64,000 nt of DNA from CALCKU01 sp964607445 (GCA_964607445.1 CAZSKN010000001.1:144957-208956), one strand, 5' to 3'; counted from the stretch's first letter, positions 54,028-63,115 are shown. The notes: a model not told the origin generated them from the sequence alone. Translations and numbers: made by a program.

Positions 54028-55254
54028 TTAGACTTTGGTAAAAATAACGCTGCCATTTGTACCGCCAAACCCAAAACTATTGGACATGACCGACGTCAAC
54101 GTCACATCACGTGTTTTTTGCACAAAGTTAATCGCCGGTAATTCGGGATCGATTTCCGTTATATTAATACTCGGCGCCACAAATCCCTGATCCATCATGA
54201 TCAAACTATAAATCGTTTCCTGCACGCCAGCCGCCCCCAAGCTATGGCCTGTCATGGACTTTGTCGCCGATATTAACGGACTTTTATCCGTGCCAAATAC
54301 ACGCGCTATCGCTTGAGTTTCGGCCACATCCCCAACCGGGGTCGATGTGGCATGCGGGTTAATATAATCAATCGAAGACACACCGCGCTCAGACGCTTCC
54401 TTAAGCGCCATTAACATGGCCCGTTCGGCCCCTTCTCCGCTAGGGGCGACCATATCATAACCGTCAGATGTTGCAGCATAGCCTGTTATTTCTGCGTAAA
54501 TTTTTGCACCGCGCGCCTTGGCATGCTCATAGCTTTCCAAAACGACCATGCCGGCCCCGCCAGCAATGACGAAACCGTCACGCGTGGCATCAAAAGCCCG
54601 GCTCGCTGTCGACGGCGTATCATTATACTTACTACTCATAGCCCCCATAGCATCAAACAGTGATGTTAACGGCCATTCTATTTCTTCGCCCCCGCCGGCA
54701 AACATTACATCCTGTTTACCCCATTGAATTTGTTCGCAGGCGGCCCCAATGCAATGTAATGAGGTGGTACACGCCGACGTTATGGAATAATTGACGCCCT
54801 TGATTTTGTAATGGGTCGCCAATGTCGCTGATACGGTTGACGACATAGCCTTAGGCACGGCAAATGGGCCAATACGTTTCGGGCTATTATTTTTGCGGGT
54901 AATATCCGCGGCGCGAACAATTTCAAGCGCCGACGGGCCGCCAGACCCCGCAATAATTCCCGTGCGCGGGTTCGAAACCATCTCTTCACTCAAGCCCGCA
55001 TCCTCAATGGCTTCTTGCATAGACACGGCCGCCCATCCGGCAGTGTCGGCCATAAATCTGAAAGACCGTTTGGGCACATGTTCTTTAGCCACAAGACTAG
55101 GGCGACCCGACACCTGAGACCGAAACCCAAATTCTGTTTGTTTTTCGTCAGTCTTAATGCCCGAGCGACCAGCCTTCAAGCTCTCGGAAACCTCCTCTAC
55201 ATTGTTCCCGATACACGAAACAATCCCCAGACCCGTGACCACAACCCGTTGCAT
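54028..55254 (-). CDS. fabB: 3-oxoacyl-[acyl-carrier-protein] synthase I
   Basis: A 408-residue ketoacyl synthase with the Cys-His-His triad: Cys162 in SACTTSLH, then INPHATSTPVGD and TKSMTGHSLGAAG. It elongates acyl chains, including the unsaturated intermediates produced by FabA. Its ATG overlaps the TAA of fabA, showing co-translation. Length is typical. Confidence 0.96.
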   Translation of the reverse strand: MQRVVVTGLGIVSCIGNNVEEVSESLKAGRSGIKTDEKQTEFGFRSQVSGRPSLVAKEHVPKRSFRFMADTAGWAAVSMQEAIEDAGLSEEMVSNPRTGIIAGSGGPSALEIVRAADITRKNNSPKRIGPFAVPKAMSSTVSATLATHYKIKGVNYSITSACTTSLHCIGAACEQIQWGKQDVMFAGGGEEIEWPLTSLFDAMGAMSSKYNDTPSTASRAFDATRDGFVIAGGAGMVVLESYEHAKARGAKIYAEITGYAATSDGYDMVAPSGEGAERAMLMALKEASERGVSSIDYINPHATSTPVGDVAETQAIARVFGTDKSPLISATKSMTGHSLGAAGVQETIYSLIMMDQGFVAPSINITEIDPELPAINFVQKTRDVTLTSVMSNSFGFGGTNGSVIFTKV

Positions 55255-55775
55255 TATGCCTCTCCCTCTTCAGGAATAAATAAGCCAACCCTTAAATCTT
55301 TAGCTTTATAAATCATTTCATCATCGGCAAACATTTTGCCATCTGCAATACCTAACACCAAACGACGCCGAATAACTCGTTTCAAATCAATTTCGTAACG
55401 CACTTTTTTGATATCCGGTGTCACTTGCCCGGTAAATTTCACATCCCCGACCCCCAAGGCACGACCGCGACCCGGTGATCCCGACCACCCAAGCCAGAAG
55501 CCGACAAGTTGCCACATAGCATCCAATCCCAAACATCCGGGCATAACCGGATCACCACTAAAATGGCAGGCAAAAAACCACAAATCAGGATTGATATCCA
55601 ATTCCGCAATAATTTTACCTTTGTCATGATCACCGCCGGTTTCGGAAATATGGTTAATACGATCCAACATCAGCATTGGAGGGAGGGGCAATTTGGCATT
55701 TCCCGGCCCAAACAAGCTGCTTTCACCGCTGATGATCAAATCATCATATTCATAAGAAGACTGGATTTTTTTCAT
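55254..55775 (-). CDS. fabA: 3-hydroxydecanoyl-[acyl-carrier-protein] dehydratase/isomerase
   Basis: A 173-residue hotdog protein with the active site HFSGDPVMPGCLGLDAMWQ: His71 and Asp85. It dehydrates hydroxydecanoyl-ACP and isomerises the trans-2 to the cis-3 product, starting unsaturated fatty acid synthesis. It is directly upstream of fabB with an overlapping stop and start. Confidence 0.97.
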   Translation of the reverse strand: MKKIQSSYEYDDLIISGESSLFGPGNAKLPLPPMLMLDRINHISETGGDHDKGKIIAELDINPDLWFFACHFSGDPVMPGCLGLDAMWQLVGFWLGWSGSPGRGRALGVGDVKFTGQVTPDIKKVRYEIDLKRVIRRRLVLGIADGKMFADDEMIYKAKDLRVGLFIPEEGEA

Positions 55776-55961
55776 GAAGAAAAACTCTGTTTATATTTGC
55801 GGCTACGATAAACAATGCGGACATAAACTCAAGTCATCATAACCAGAAATTCAACAAAACTCGATCTTTGGACCAAACGATGAAAGGCCGGCCAGCAAGG
55901 CGGTGATAATTACAGATACTCACGCTGTCTACAATCTATAGCGGCACCCTATAACTACGGC

Positions 55962-56528
55962 CTATAGCGGCGTCGCCCCCCAAAATCCATCGCGCAGCGC
56001 CCATCCTTTACGCCCGTTCTTGGCCTTGAATTTACACCACCCCGAGGCGTTACAAACCTCAAGCTTTAAAAGTGCGTCCGGATAGACGACCGCGTCTACA
56101 CGTGTTTTAATATTCGGCTTTCTATATAAGCGCGTTTGCCGGGTCGCAATCACCATGCGTTCTCCTGACAAAGCCGGTTTATGCACCCATGTTTCATCGC
56201 CGTGAATATCGCGAACCTTACGCCATAATTCGGTCTCGGCGACAATTATAAGTGGCAAGCCCCGCCGTCTATATTGCCACGCAATCGGATATTTGAGACT
56301 CGGCCCTGTACGCCCGTTTACCTGACCGACTTTAAGGGACACATATCGCGGCACTGGAAACCCGGACGGTGTCTGATCCGCAGAGACCCTGTAGAGATTT
56401 TCAATGCCTGGAATCTCTTCAACATTTCGTTTAATTTGCGCCCACGTCGTTTGCGGCCAAACCCAAGCCACGACTATACACCCGGTTACTAGATGTATGA
56501 ATCCATATCTCATCAATAAATTTCGCAC
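55962..56528 (-). CDS. Exported SH3-domain protein
   Basis: A 188-residue protein with an N-terminal signal or anchor (about 8-30, AWVWPQTTWAQ) and two bacterial SH3-like repeats: one with SLKVGQVNGRTGPS (about 65-78) and another with QTRLYRKPNIKTRVDA (about 131-146), each followed by WCKF or WVHK strands. Such proteins bind cell-wall or peptide targets in the periplasm. In related bacteria it neighbours a 2-hydroxyacid dehydrogenase and fabA, as here. It is divergent from the dehydrogenase gene. Confidence 0.82.
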   Translation of the reverse strand: MRNLLMRYGFIHLVTGCIVVAWVWPQTTWAQIKRNVEEIPGIENLYRVSADQTPSGFPVPRYVSLKVGQVNGRTGPSLKYPIAWQYRRRGLPLIIVAETELWRKVRDIHGDETWVHKPALSGERMVIATRQTRLYRKPNIKTRVDAVVYPDALLKLEVCNASGWCKFKAKNGRKGWALRDGFWGATPL

Positions 56529-56685
56529 GTTAAACCCAACAATTTAGCTTTTTGTGCGTCATAGCTCTAAAGGAGTGGTAAATTTTGTATAAATTTCCTT
56601 TTTGCAAGCCGATAAAGTCAAATTTCTTTTAATTCCTATAGAAAAAGAGAGAGATTAAGACTAAACCTTGCTCAGAAATGTGATT

Positions 56686-56699
56686 ACACATTAATGTGT
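56686..56699. promoter_or_regulatory. 14-bp perfect palindrome upstream of the hydroxyacid dehydrogenase
   Basis: ACACATTAATGTGT is perfectly self-complementary and ends 37 bases before the dehydrogenase ATG, within the 208-base divergent spacer shared with the SH3 gene. This is a plausible operator, but no regulator can be assigned. Confidence 0.35.
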
Positions 56700-56736
56700 C
56701 TGGAAAATATCAGGCAAAAAGGATTGTCTGCTCGGT

Positions 56737-57756
56737 ATGAATACAAAAAAGCTCCGCTCAAAATCACCCCGTGTTATTGTCACACGCAAATTACCTCAAG
56801 ATGTAGAGGCTCGGCTTGTTGATTTATTTGATGCGACACTTAATTCCGACGACACGCCCATGTCACAGAGTGATTTAAAAAAAGCCGTAAGCAACTGTGA
56901 TATTCTGGTACCGACTGTAACGGATCAAATTGACGCCGAGATTATAGCGGCCGCAGGCGATCAACTAAAACTTATTGCAAATTTCGGCGCGGGTACAGAT
57001 CATATTGACGTCGCCGCAGCCTATAATCGTCAGATTGTAGTTTCCAACACACCCGGCGTTTTAACAGAAGACACAGCAGATTTTACCATGGCGCTTATAC
57101 TGGCCGTGCCACGACGGCTTGTCGAAAGTGACAGATTAACCCGCTCGGGTGGATTTCACGGGTGGAAGCCCACAGGCATATTAGGTCATCGCGTGCGCGG
57201 GAAAAAACTCGGCATTATCGGGTTAGGTCGCATTGGCCAAGCTGTGGCCCGCCGCGCCAGTGCCTTTGGCTTATCGGTCCATTACCACAACCGCCGACAG
57301 GTCTCCGAACCGATTGAAACAGAGTTATCGGCGACCTACTGGGATAACCTAGATGCCATGTTAGGACATGTCGATATTGTATCCATAAATTGTCCTAGCA
57401 CTCCGTCAACCTACCACCTTATCAATGCCGAACGCCTCGCCCACATGTCCCCGAATAGCTATATTATCAATACCGGGCGCGGTGACATTATTGACGAGGC
57501 CGCACTCGCTCAGGCCTTGGCCACCGGAAACTTAGGCGGGGCAGGGCTTGATGTATATGAGAACGAGCCCGATATCCATCCGGGTTTAAAGGCTTTGCCA
57601 AATGTTATATTGGCGCCACATATCGGATCCGCCACACATGAATCCCGTCAAGAAATGGGCGAAAAAGTCATGATAAATATCCGGGCCATGTTGGATCACC
57701 ATGCTTGCCCGGACCGCGTTTTACCTCCGCGTTCAAATTTGTCTAAAGCATCATAA
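56737..57756 (+). CDS. D-isomer-specific 2-hydroxyacid dehydrogenase (glyoxylate/hydroxypyruvate reductase type)
   Basis: A 339-residue NAD(P)-dependent dehydrogenase. The substrate domain shows NFGAGTDHID, the nucleotide domain GIIGLGRIGQA, and the catalytic set is complete: Arg in NTGRGDIID, Glu in YENEPDI and His in APHIGSAT. It best resembles the GyaR/hydroxypyruvate reductase branch, which interconverts glyoxylate or hydroxypyruvate with glycolate or D-glycerate. The next gene follows after 23 bases, so they may be co-transcribed. Confidence 0.88.
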   Translation: MNTKKLRSKSPRVIVTRKLPQDVEARLVDLFDATLNSDDTPMSQSDLKKAVSNCDILVPTVTDQIDAEIIAAAGDQLKLIANFGAGTDHIDVAAAYNRQIVVSNTPGVLTEDTADFTMALILAVPRRLVESDRLTRSGGFHGWKPTGILGHRVRGKKLGIIGLGRIGQAVARRASAFGLSVHYHNRRQVSEPIETELSATYWDNLDAMLGHVDIVSINCPSTPSTYHLINAERLAHMSPNSYIINTGRGDIIDEAALAQALATGNLGGAGLDVYENEPDIHPGLKALPNVILAPHIGSATHESRQEMGEKVMINIRAMLDHHACPDRVLPPRSNLSKAS

Positions 57757-57779
57757 TTTAACCCCTCGAAGGATATGCC

Positions 57780-58760
57780 GTGACCTTTATTTTAAAATCC
57801 AGATCGTCCCTTTCAAATCGTCTTTTTTCCTGTTGCGCGATTGTCCTCATTTCAGCCTGTAGCGCCCAGACACACTCGGAAAACACCCCTTCAACACCAA
57901 AACATGTAACTTCCACAGCCCAAGCCCAAACGACAGTCGCCCCGGAGCCAAAAATTTCAATACAAGACTTAGGCGATGGATTCTTTGTCCTGGTGGGGCC
58001 TGGCGGGAATATTGGTGTGTCATCAGGGCCGGATGGTCTTTTCGTAATTGATGATAAATTTGATGATTCCGGGGCTGAAATCATTACGCGGCTAAAAGAA
58101 ATCTCTGATCAGCCCATCCGTTATGTACTTAACACCCATTACCATGGCGATCACTCAGGGTCTAACCATACATTGAAAGCCGCAGGCGCGATCATCGTCG
58201 CCCATGAAAATGTCCGCTCTCGCATGGGCAAAACATTCGACAATAAATTATTTGGCGGAACCGTCAAAGCCGTCAGTGCGGATAAATGGCCAACGTTAAC
58301 TTATTCCGAGGACGCGAGCTTTTATATTAACGGACAGACAGTAACCGCCATGCATACGCCCGCCGCACATACGGATGGTGACAGTATTATCTATTTTGAA
58401 CAAGGTGATGTATTGCATATGGGCGATAATTTCTTTAATGGCATGTTTCCTTATATAGATATTGATGCAGGAGGATCCCTTCAAGGCATGATAGCCTCTC
58501 ATGATAAAGCTTTAGCCCTTGCTGGTGAGAATACAAAAATCATCCCGGGACATGGCCCCTTGGCCAATAAAGCCGACCTTATGAAAACGCGCGATATTTT
58601 ACGCGATGTCGAAAGCCGAGTTCAAAAACGTATTAATAATGGAGAAAATTTATATACAATTATTGAATCAAACATCTTGAGTGATTTGAAACAATATGCC
58701 AAGTTTATCGACGAAAAGAATATGATAAAGATTGCGCATCGTTCTTTAACAGAACGATAG
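57780..58760 (+). CDS. Metallo-beta-lactamase-fold lipoprotein hydrolase
   Basis: A 326-residue protein from a GTG start. The signal peptide has a lipobox-like LISAC (Cys27). The metal-binding motif is NTHYHGDHSG (His120, His122, Asp124, His125), with further ligands in TPAAHTDGDS and PGHGPLA. Residues 28-55 form a Ser/Thr-rich linker. It resembles secreted hydrolases of the broad family (such as the quinoprotein relay or lactonase-like group) rather than a proven beta-lactamase; the substrate is unknown. Its 3' end contains the first hairpin of the structured segment that follows. Confidence 0.85.
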   Translation: MTFILKSRSSLSNRLFSCCAIVLISACSAQTHSENTPSTPKHVTSTAQAQTTVAPEPKISIQDLGDGFFVLVGPGGNIGVSSGPDGLFVIDDKFDDSGAEIITRLKEISDQPIRYVLNTHYHGDHSGSNHTLKAAGAIIVAHENVRSRMGKTFDNKLFGGTVKAVSADKWPTLTYSEDASFYINGQTVTAMHTPAAHTDGDSIIYFEQGDVLHMGDNFFNGMFPYIDIDAGGSLQGMIASHDKALALAGENTKIIPGHGPLANKADLMKTRDILRDVESRVQKRINNGENLYTIIESNILSDLKQYAKFIDEKNMIKIAHRSLTER

Positions 58761-58893
58761 GTCTTCGAGTATCGAAGCTTATATTGCGCCCATTGCATGC
58801 CAGGCGAGGTGAAAATGCCCTCCCCCAATTGGGGTTTTCGCCAGGTCCGGCTTGTTGGCCCTCCTCCATTTGTTTGGAGGAGGGCTGTTTTTT
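58738..58893 (+). ncRNA. Candidate small RNA or structured 3' region ending in a strong terminator
   Basis: Four stem-loops follow one another: ATCGTTCT/AGAACGAT (58738-58758, inside the stop region of the hydrolase gene), CTTCGA/TCGAAG (58763-58777), a bulged stem around 58803-58842 with an inner CCCC-AATT-GGGG, and an 11-bp stem (58858-58868 with 58875-58885) followed by a T-rich tail to 58893. C-rich segments CTCCCCC and CTCCTCC could pair with Shine-Dalgarno sequences, as in some alphaproteobacterial small RNAs. No promoter is clearly seen, so a processed mRNA 3' end is equally possible. The terminator itself is secure. Confidence 0.5.
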
Positions 58894-58955
58894 TCGCCTT
58901 ACATCTTACCAAACTTAAAAATTCCAAATGCTCTTGGCCTATGATAATCAAGCAT

Positions 58956-59876
58956 ATGTCATTTGGAACCCATAGTTATACGCCCGACCCGCGCAATAAA
59001 ACACTTTTGTTCAATGTTAACGGAAAGCTTGTGCCGCGTGACAAGGCCGTCGTAAACGTATTTGATTCCGGTTTCATGCTCGGGGACGGCATATGGGAAG
59101 GCCTAAGAGTGCATAATCGGCATATTGCCTTCCTTGACGACCATCTTGACCGTCTCTGGGAGGGGGCAAGCGCACTTGCCCTAGATATAGGCCTGAATAG
59201 GGCCGAGCTAACAGAGCGCCTATATACAACACTCAAAGCCAATAAAATGATTGATAATGTGCATATTCGCCTCATGGTGACACGCGGCTTACGCTCAACC
59301 CCCTATCAAGACCCACGGGTGGTCATTAGCCCTGCCACCATTGTCATTGCCCCTGAATTTAAAAAACCAGCGCCAGAAACTGCGCTTAACCCGCAAAAGC
59401 TCTACACAGTGTCAGTCCGGCGCGGACGGGCAGATGTGCAAGACCCCGGATTGAATTCACACTCAAAAATCAATTGCATTACGGCCTGTATACAAGCCAT
59501 TCAGGCGGGCGCTGATGAAGGATTAATGCTCGATCCACACGGATTCGTCGCGACCTGTAATTCAACGCATTTCTTTATCATACGCGGCGGTGAAGTCTGG
59601 ACATCCAGTGGCGATTATTGCCTTGGCGGTATAACGCGCGGAAAAATCATTCACCTATGCCGGGAAAACAATATTCCCGTCTTCGAAAAAAACTTCCCCT
59701 TGGCCAAATGCTACGGGGCCGATGAAGCCTTTACCACAGGGACATTTGCCGGACTTGCACCCGTGGGTGAAATTGATGGCCGCCAAATCGGAACCGGTGA
59801 ACGCGGTCCACTCACCGGGCGCTTACAAAAGCTTTATCTCGACTTAATCGAACATAGCTGCACGTCAAAACCCTAG
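58956..59876 (+). CDS. Class IV aminotransferase (branched-chain/D-amino-acid aminotransferase-like)
   Basis: About 306 residues from ATG 58956; ATG 58941 is close by, and the longer open frame upstream crosses the terminator hairpin and is rejected. The fold-type IV PLP enzyme has the conserved SGFMLGDGIWEGL, the PLP lysine in NSHSKINCITA (Lys171), and the EAFTTGTFAG phosphate-binding motif near the end. It transfers amino groups between amino and keto acids. The following sulfotransferase-like gene begins 72 bases after its stop, or 3 bases if the earlier ATG is used; the pair occurs together in several bacteria. Confidence 0.88.
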   Translation: MSFGTHSYTPDPRNKTLLFNVNGKLVPRDKAVVNVFDSGFMLGDGIWEGLRVHNRHIAFLDDHLDRLWEGASALALDIGLNRAELTERLYTTLKANKMIDNVHIRLMVTRGLRSTPYQDPRVVISPATIVIAPEFKKPAPETALNPQKLYTVSVRRGRADVQDPGLNSHSKINCITACIQAIQAGADEGLMLDPHGFVATCNSTHFFIIRGGEVWTSSGDYCLGGITRGKIIHLCRENNIPVFEKNFPLAKCYGADEAFTTGTFAGLAPVGEIDGRQIGTGERGPLTGRLQKLYLDLIEHSCTSKP

Positions 59877-59948
59877 GTCATGGCTATAGCTCCATCTCAC
59901 CCGCCAGGCCCCGGTCACGTCACGGACAATCAGAAGGCTAGCCCTTTG

Positions 59949-60671
59949 ATGTCTGAGATCATATGTATGTGGTCAGGGCCGCGAAATCTCTCCACGGCTA
60001 TGATGCGCAGTTTTGGGTCTAGACCGGATTGTACCATATGGGACGAACCTTTTTTTGCCCCTTACCTTAAATACACAGGCAAGGCGCATCCCGGACGAGC
60101 GGAAACCCTAGCGCGTCACGAAACCGACCCAGAGACGGTTAGACAGCGGTGCGTCAGCCCCGTCAAAACACGCTATCATTTCCAGAAACACATGCCGCAT
60201 CATATATGCCCAGAATTTCGACTGGATTGGGCTAAATCTGCAACACATTTTTTTCTAATCCGGAATCCCGCGCGTGTCATTGCATCCTATATAAAAGGCC
60301 GACAAGACGTGAATGTGGATGATTTAGGGTTTAAGGCTCAAATCCAACTTTATGACAAATTATCGAACATGACGGGTAGGCCTCCGCCTGTCATTGACAG
60401 TTTTGATATTTTGCAAGACCCGGAAAAGGCTCTAAAAGCTTTATGTGCCGCTATAGATATTCCCTTTGATAACGCTATGCTGTCATGGGCACCGGGCCCT
60501 CGCCCAGAAGACGGCGCCTGGGCCCCATATTGGTATCATTCTGTTGAAAAATCGAGCGGCTTTAGCCCCCCCTCACCCGACATGCCCACGCTTGATGCAC
60601 GCTATCATAAGATGCTGAAAGCGTGCCAAGCAGATTATGAGCGCCTGAAAGATAAAAAGATAAAAGTGTAA
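59949..60671 (+). CDS. Sulfotransferase-like protein
   Basis: About 240 residues from ATG 59949 (MSEIICMWSGPRNLST); ATG 59880 is in frame and also possible. A P-loop-like phosphosulfate motif SGPRNLSTAMMRSF is at the N-terminus and a second conserved segment FFLIRNPARVIASY follows near residue 105, matching the 5' and 3' PAPS-binding elements of sulfotransferases. The acceptor is unknown. It is linked to the class IV aminotransferase, as in the 'branched-chain aminotransferase-like' pairs of other organisms. Confidence 0.75.
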   Translation: MSEIICMWSGPRNLSTAMMRSFGSRPDCTIWDEPFFAPYLKYTGKAHPGRAETLARHETDPETVRQRCVSPVKTRYHFQKHMPHHICPEFRLDWAKSATHFFLIRNPARVIASYIKGRQDVNVDDLGFKAQIQLYDKLSNMTGRPPPVIDSFDILQDPEKALKALCAAIDIPFDNAMLSWAPGPRPEDGAWAPYWYHSVEKSSGFSPPSPDMPTLDARYHKMLKACQADYERLKDKKIKV

Positions 60672-60757
60672 AAATAAGAAAGTTTCGCGCCTTCGGTGTA
60701 TAGACTCGCTGCGCCGTAGGCTCTGGTTCAATATCTCACCGAACACGGAGTGATGAG

Positions 60758-61171
60758 ATGAAACAAATCATGATAGGCCTTGCGGCAACCTTATGTTTAA
60801 CGTCAACACCCGCACTGGCGGGACAACATAATGCGGGCATAAATGTCATGCAACAAAACCGTGTCCTAATGTATAGAGGCGCCCCGCAGACCTTGAATTA
60901 TAATGCTATCGCGACATTGCGTGGGCAAAAACTCCAAGCACAAAACATCGCGTCTCAAGAGCGCATTGCCCGGGCTCAAATCGCGGCGAATGAACGCGAC
61001 AGCCAACGTAGAGCCGATATTGCCAACCGACGAATTAGATTAGACCGGGACATTTATGTTCATCGTCCGAGCCGCGTTTTTGGAACGAACCGTGGATCGC
61101 GACGGCTGAATAGCCAGCGGTTTATTGCGCCTATCGGACGCAGTGGGTTTCGCGGCACTTCCGGCTATTAA
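60758..61171 (+). CDS. Small exported basic protein of unknown function
   Basis: A 137-residue protein with a signal peptide (cleavage near ALAG-Q). The mature part has an Ala/Gln/Arg-rich helix (about 55-95, ending RRADIANRRIRLDRDIYV in part) and a C-terminal Arg/Gly/Ser-rich tail. The ATG is preceded by GGAGTGATGAG. I do not recognise the family. It is probably periplasmic or secreted and basic. Confidence 0.5.
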   Translation: MKQIMIGLAATLCLTSTPALAGQHNAGINVMQQNRVLMYRGAPQTLNYNAIATLRGQKLQAQNIASQERIARAQIAANERDSQRRADIANRRIRLDRDIYVHRPSRVFGTNRGSRRLNSQRFIAPIGRSGFRGTSGY

Positions 61172-61179
61172 ATAAGGGA

Positions 61180-61992
61180 CTAAAACCGCTCACCCCGGTT
61201 ACAATGCGGGCATTGCGGGTCTTTTCGTAAGGTCAATATACGAGATTGCTGCGTCAGGCCGTCATAGATTAAAATTTTCCCGTTTTGCAAATGTCCGTCT
61301 TTTGCATCGTTATCAATGGTTTGGTCAGGCCTGACCGGACATAAAATACTGTCTCCGGCTTGGGTCACATATTTAATGACTTCCAACCCCATCATCGTCC
61401 CTATAATGCCCGCCAAAGCGCCGACAATGCCAACTTGGGCGCAACTTTGCGCGTCGGGTGGAATGTCCGGTACCCAACACCGATAACACGGCCCCAGAGT
61501 TGTACCAGAAAAACCCGCAATCTGCCCACCCCATCGACCTAACGCCCCCGAGAGCATCGGGGTTTTCAATGTCAGACTCGCAGCGTTTATGTCAAAGCGT
61601 GTCTGGAAACCATCAACCCCGTCAAGAAAAAGGTCATGGCCGCCTAATAAATCTACGGCATTTTCAGCGTTTAACCGGTCGATAACGGGCCTCACAACAA
61701 TATCCGGGTTCATAGCCCGCAATCTATTGGCCATCACCATAGCCTTGGGATGACCAATATCGTCTGTCGTAAACTGAATTTGACGCTGCAGGTTTGATAG
61801 CTCGACAATATCATCATCAATCAGGGTTATGTGCCCTAATCCCGCCGCGGCAAGATAGACCCCTAACGGCCCCCCCAAACCGCCAGCCCCGACAATCGCA
61901 ACTCTCGCAGACAGTAAAGCCTGCTGCCCAGGTCCGCCGATCTCTTTTAAAACAAGATGGCGCGCATAACGCTTGACCATATCCGGCGTCAT
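61180..61992 (-). CDS. MoeB/ThiF-family adenylyltransferase
   Basis: A 270-residue E1-like enzyme. The start YARHLVLKEIGGPGQQ is the family signature, followed by the ATP-binding VGAGGLGGPLGVYLAAAG and LIDDDIVELSNLQRQ. Zinc-binding cysteine pairs are CYRC and CPHC. It adenylates the C-terminal glycine of a sulfur-carrier protein (MoaD or ThiS type) for sulfur transfer. No rhodanese domain is fused. It starts 5 bases after the cysK stop, which links it to sulfur metabolism. Confidence 0.92.
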   Translation of the reverse strand: MTPDMVKRYARHLVLKEIGGPGQQALLSARVAIVGAGGLGGPLGVYLAAAGLGHITLIDDDIVELSNLQRQIQFTTDDIGHPKAMVMANRLRAMNPDIVVRPVIDRLNAENAVDLLGGHDLFLDGVDGFQTRFDINAASLTLKTPMLSGALGRWGGQIAGFSGTTLGPCYRCWVPDIPPDAQSCAQVGIVGALAGIIGTMMGLEVIKYVTQAGDSILCPVRPDQTIDNDAKDGHLQNGKILIYDGLTQQSRILTLRKDPQCPHCNRGERF

Positions 61993-61997
61993 AATAA

Positions 61998-62966
61998 CTA
62001 ATCAAATAACGGCGTTGACAGATAACGCTCGGCAAAACTCGGAATAATCGTTACAATCCGTTTATTGCGCATATGGGGCCATGCCCCCACAATAAGGCTC
62101 GCAGCCACAGCGGCCCCGGATGATATTCCGATAGGCACACCATCTTCTGCCGCAACATGTTTGGCTGTCCCAAAGGCCGTATCGTTGGAGATTTTAACAA
62201 CATCGTCAATAATATCCCTATTCAACACATCCGGCAGGAAACCCGCCCCGATACCCTGAATTTTATGTGGCCCCTTTGTGCCTTCGGAAATCATCGGACT
62301 CCCCTCGGGTTCAACAGCAATGATCTGCACATGAGGGTTTTTCTCTTTTAAAAACTTGCCGGCTCCGGAAAGCGTCCCGCCAGTTCCAACACCCGCGATA
62401 AAGGCATCAATTTTTCCCTCGCAATCTGCCCAGATTTCTGGCCCCGTTGTTCGGTAATGAATGGCCGGATTGGCCGGATTCGTAAACTGTCCAGCCTGCA
62501 CTGACCCCGGAATTTCGGCACATAAGGCATCCGCTTTGGCGATCGCACCCGGCATGCCACCCGAGGCTTCGGTTAAAACCAGCTCTGCACCGAGTAATTT
62601 TATCATCTTGCGACGCTCAACAGACATTTGCTCGGGCATTACCAATATCGCCTTATATCCTTTTGCCGCTGCGGCAAATGCAATGCCAATACCAGTATTA
62701 CCCGATGTAGGTTCGATAATCGTTCCACCGGGTTTTAAACGTCCTTCACCCTCCAGGGCCTCCACCATGGCAATACCAATCCGGTCTTTGACAGAGGCTA
62801 TAGGATTAAAAAACTCTAGTTTAAAGCATAAATCTGCTGGGCATCCAGCGGTAATACGTGGGAAGCGCACCAGTGGCGTTCCGCCCATAGTCTGCATGAT
62901 ATTATCATAAATCCGTCCCCGGTTCTGGCTAAAAATCTCACCAGGTGTCGTTTTATTGTCTGGCAT
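61998..62966 (-). CDS. cysK: Cysteine synthase (O-acetylserine sulfhydrylase)
   Basis: A 322-residue PLP enzyme, fold type II; ATG 62966 is used though Met24 (MQTMGGTPLV) is a possible family start. The PLP lysine is in NPIASVKDRIG (Lys60), the substrate loop is PTSGNTGIGIA and the phosphate cup GTGGTLSGAGK. It makes L-cysteine from O-acetylserine and sulfide. The MoeB-like gene immediately downstream suggests shared transcription with sulfur-carrier activation. Confidence 0.95.
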   Translation of the reverse strand: MPDNKTTPGEIFSQNRGRIYDNIMQTMGGTPLVRFPRITAGCPADLCFKLEFFNPIASVKDRIGIAMVEALEGEGRLKPGGTIIEPTSGNTGIGIAFAAAAKGYKAILVMPEQMSVERRKMIKLLGAELVLTEASGGMPGAIAKADALCAEIPGSVQAGQFTNPANPAIHYRTTGPEIWADCEGKIDAFIAGVGTGGTLSGAGKFLKEKNPHVQIIAVEPEGSPMISEGTKGPHKIQGIGAGFLPDVLNRDIIDDVVKISNDTAFGTAKHVAAEDGVPIGISSGAAVAASLIVGAWPHMRNKRIVTIIPSFAERYLSTPLFD

Positions 62967-63115
62967 TCCGTATCCTCAAATTGCTCATAACCCGCCGAAA
63001 CCTCTCCGGCTTATTGTCCTTATCAGCCATATCATAACCGCATGGAAAGGCGACATATAAATCAGATGATCCCGTTACGAGATATAAATATCCAATGATG
63101 AATTTGATTAAGTTC

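Noticed and set aside
58797..58955. N-terminal extension of the class IV aminotransferase
   Set aside because: It crosses a strong Rho-independent terminator and is unlike the family.
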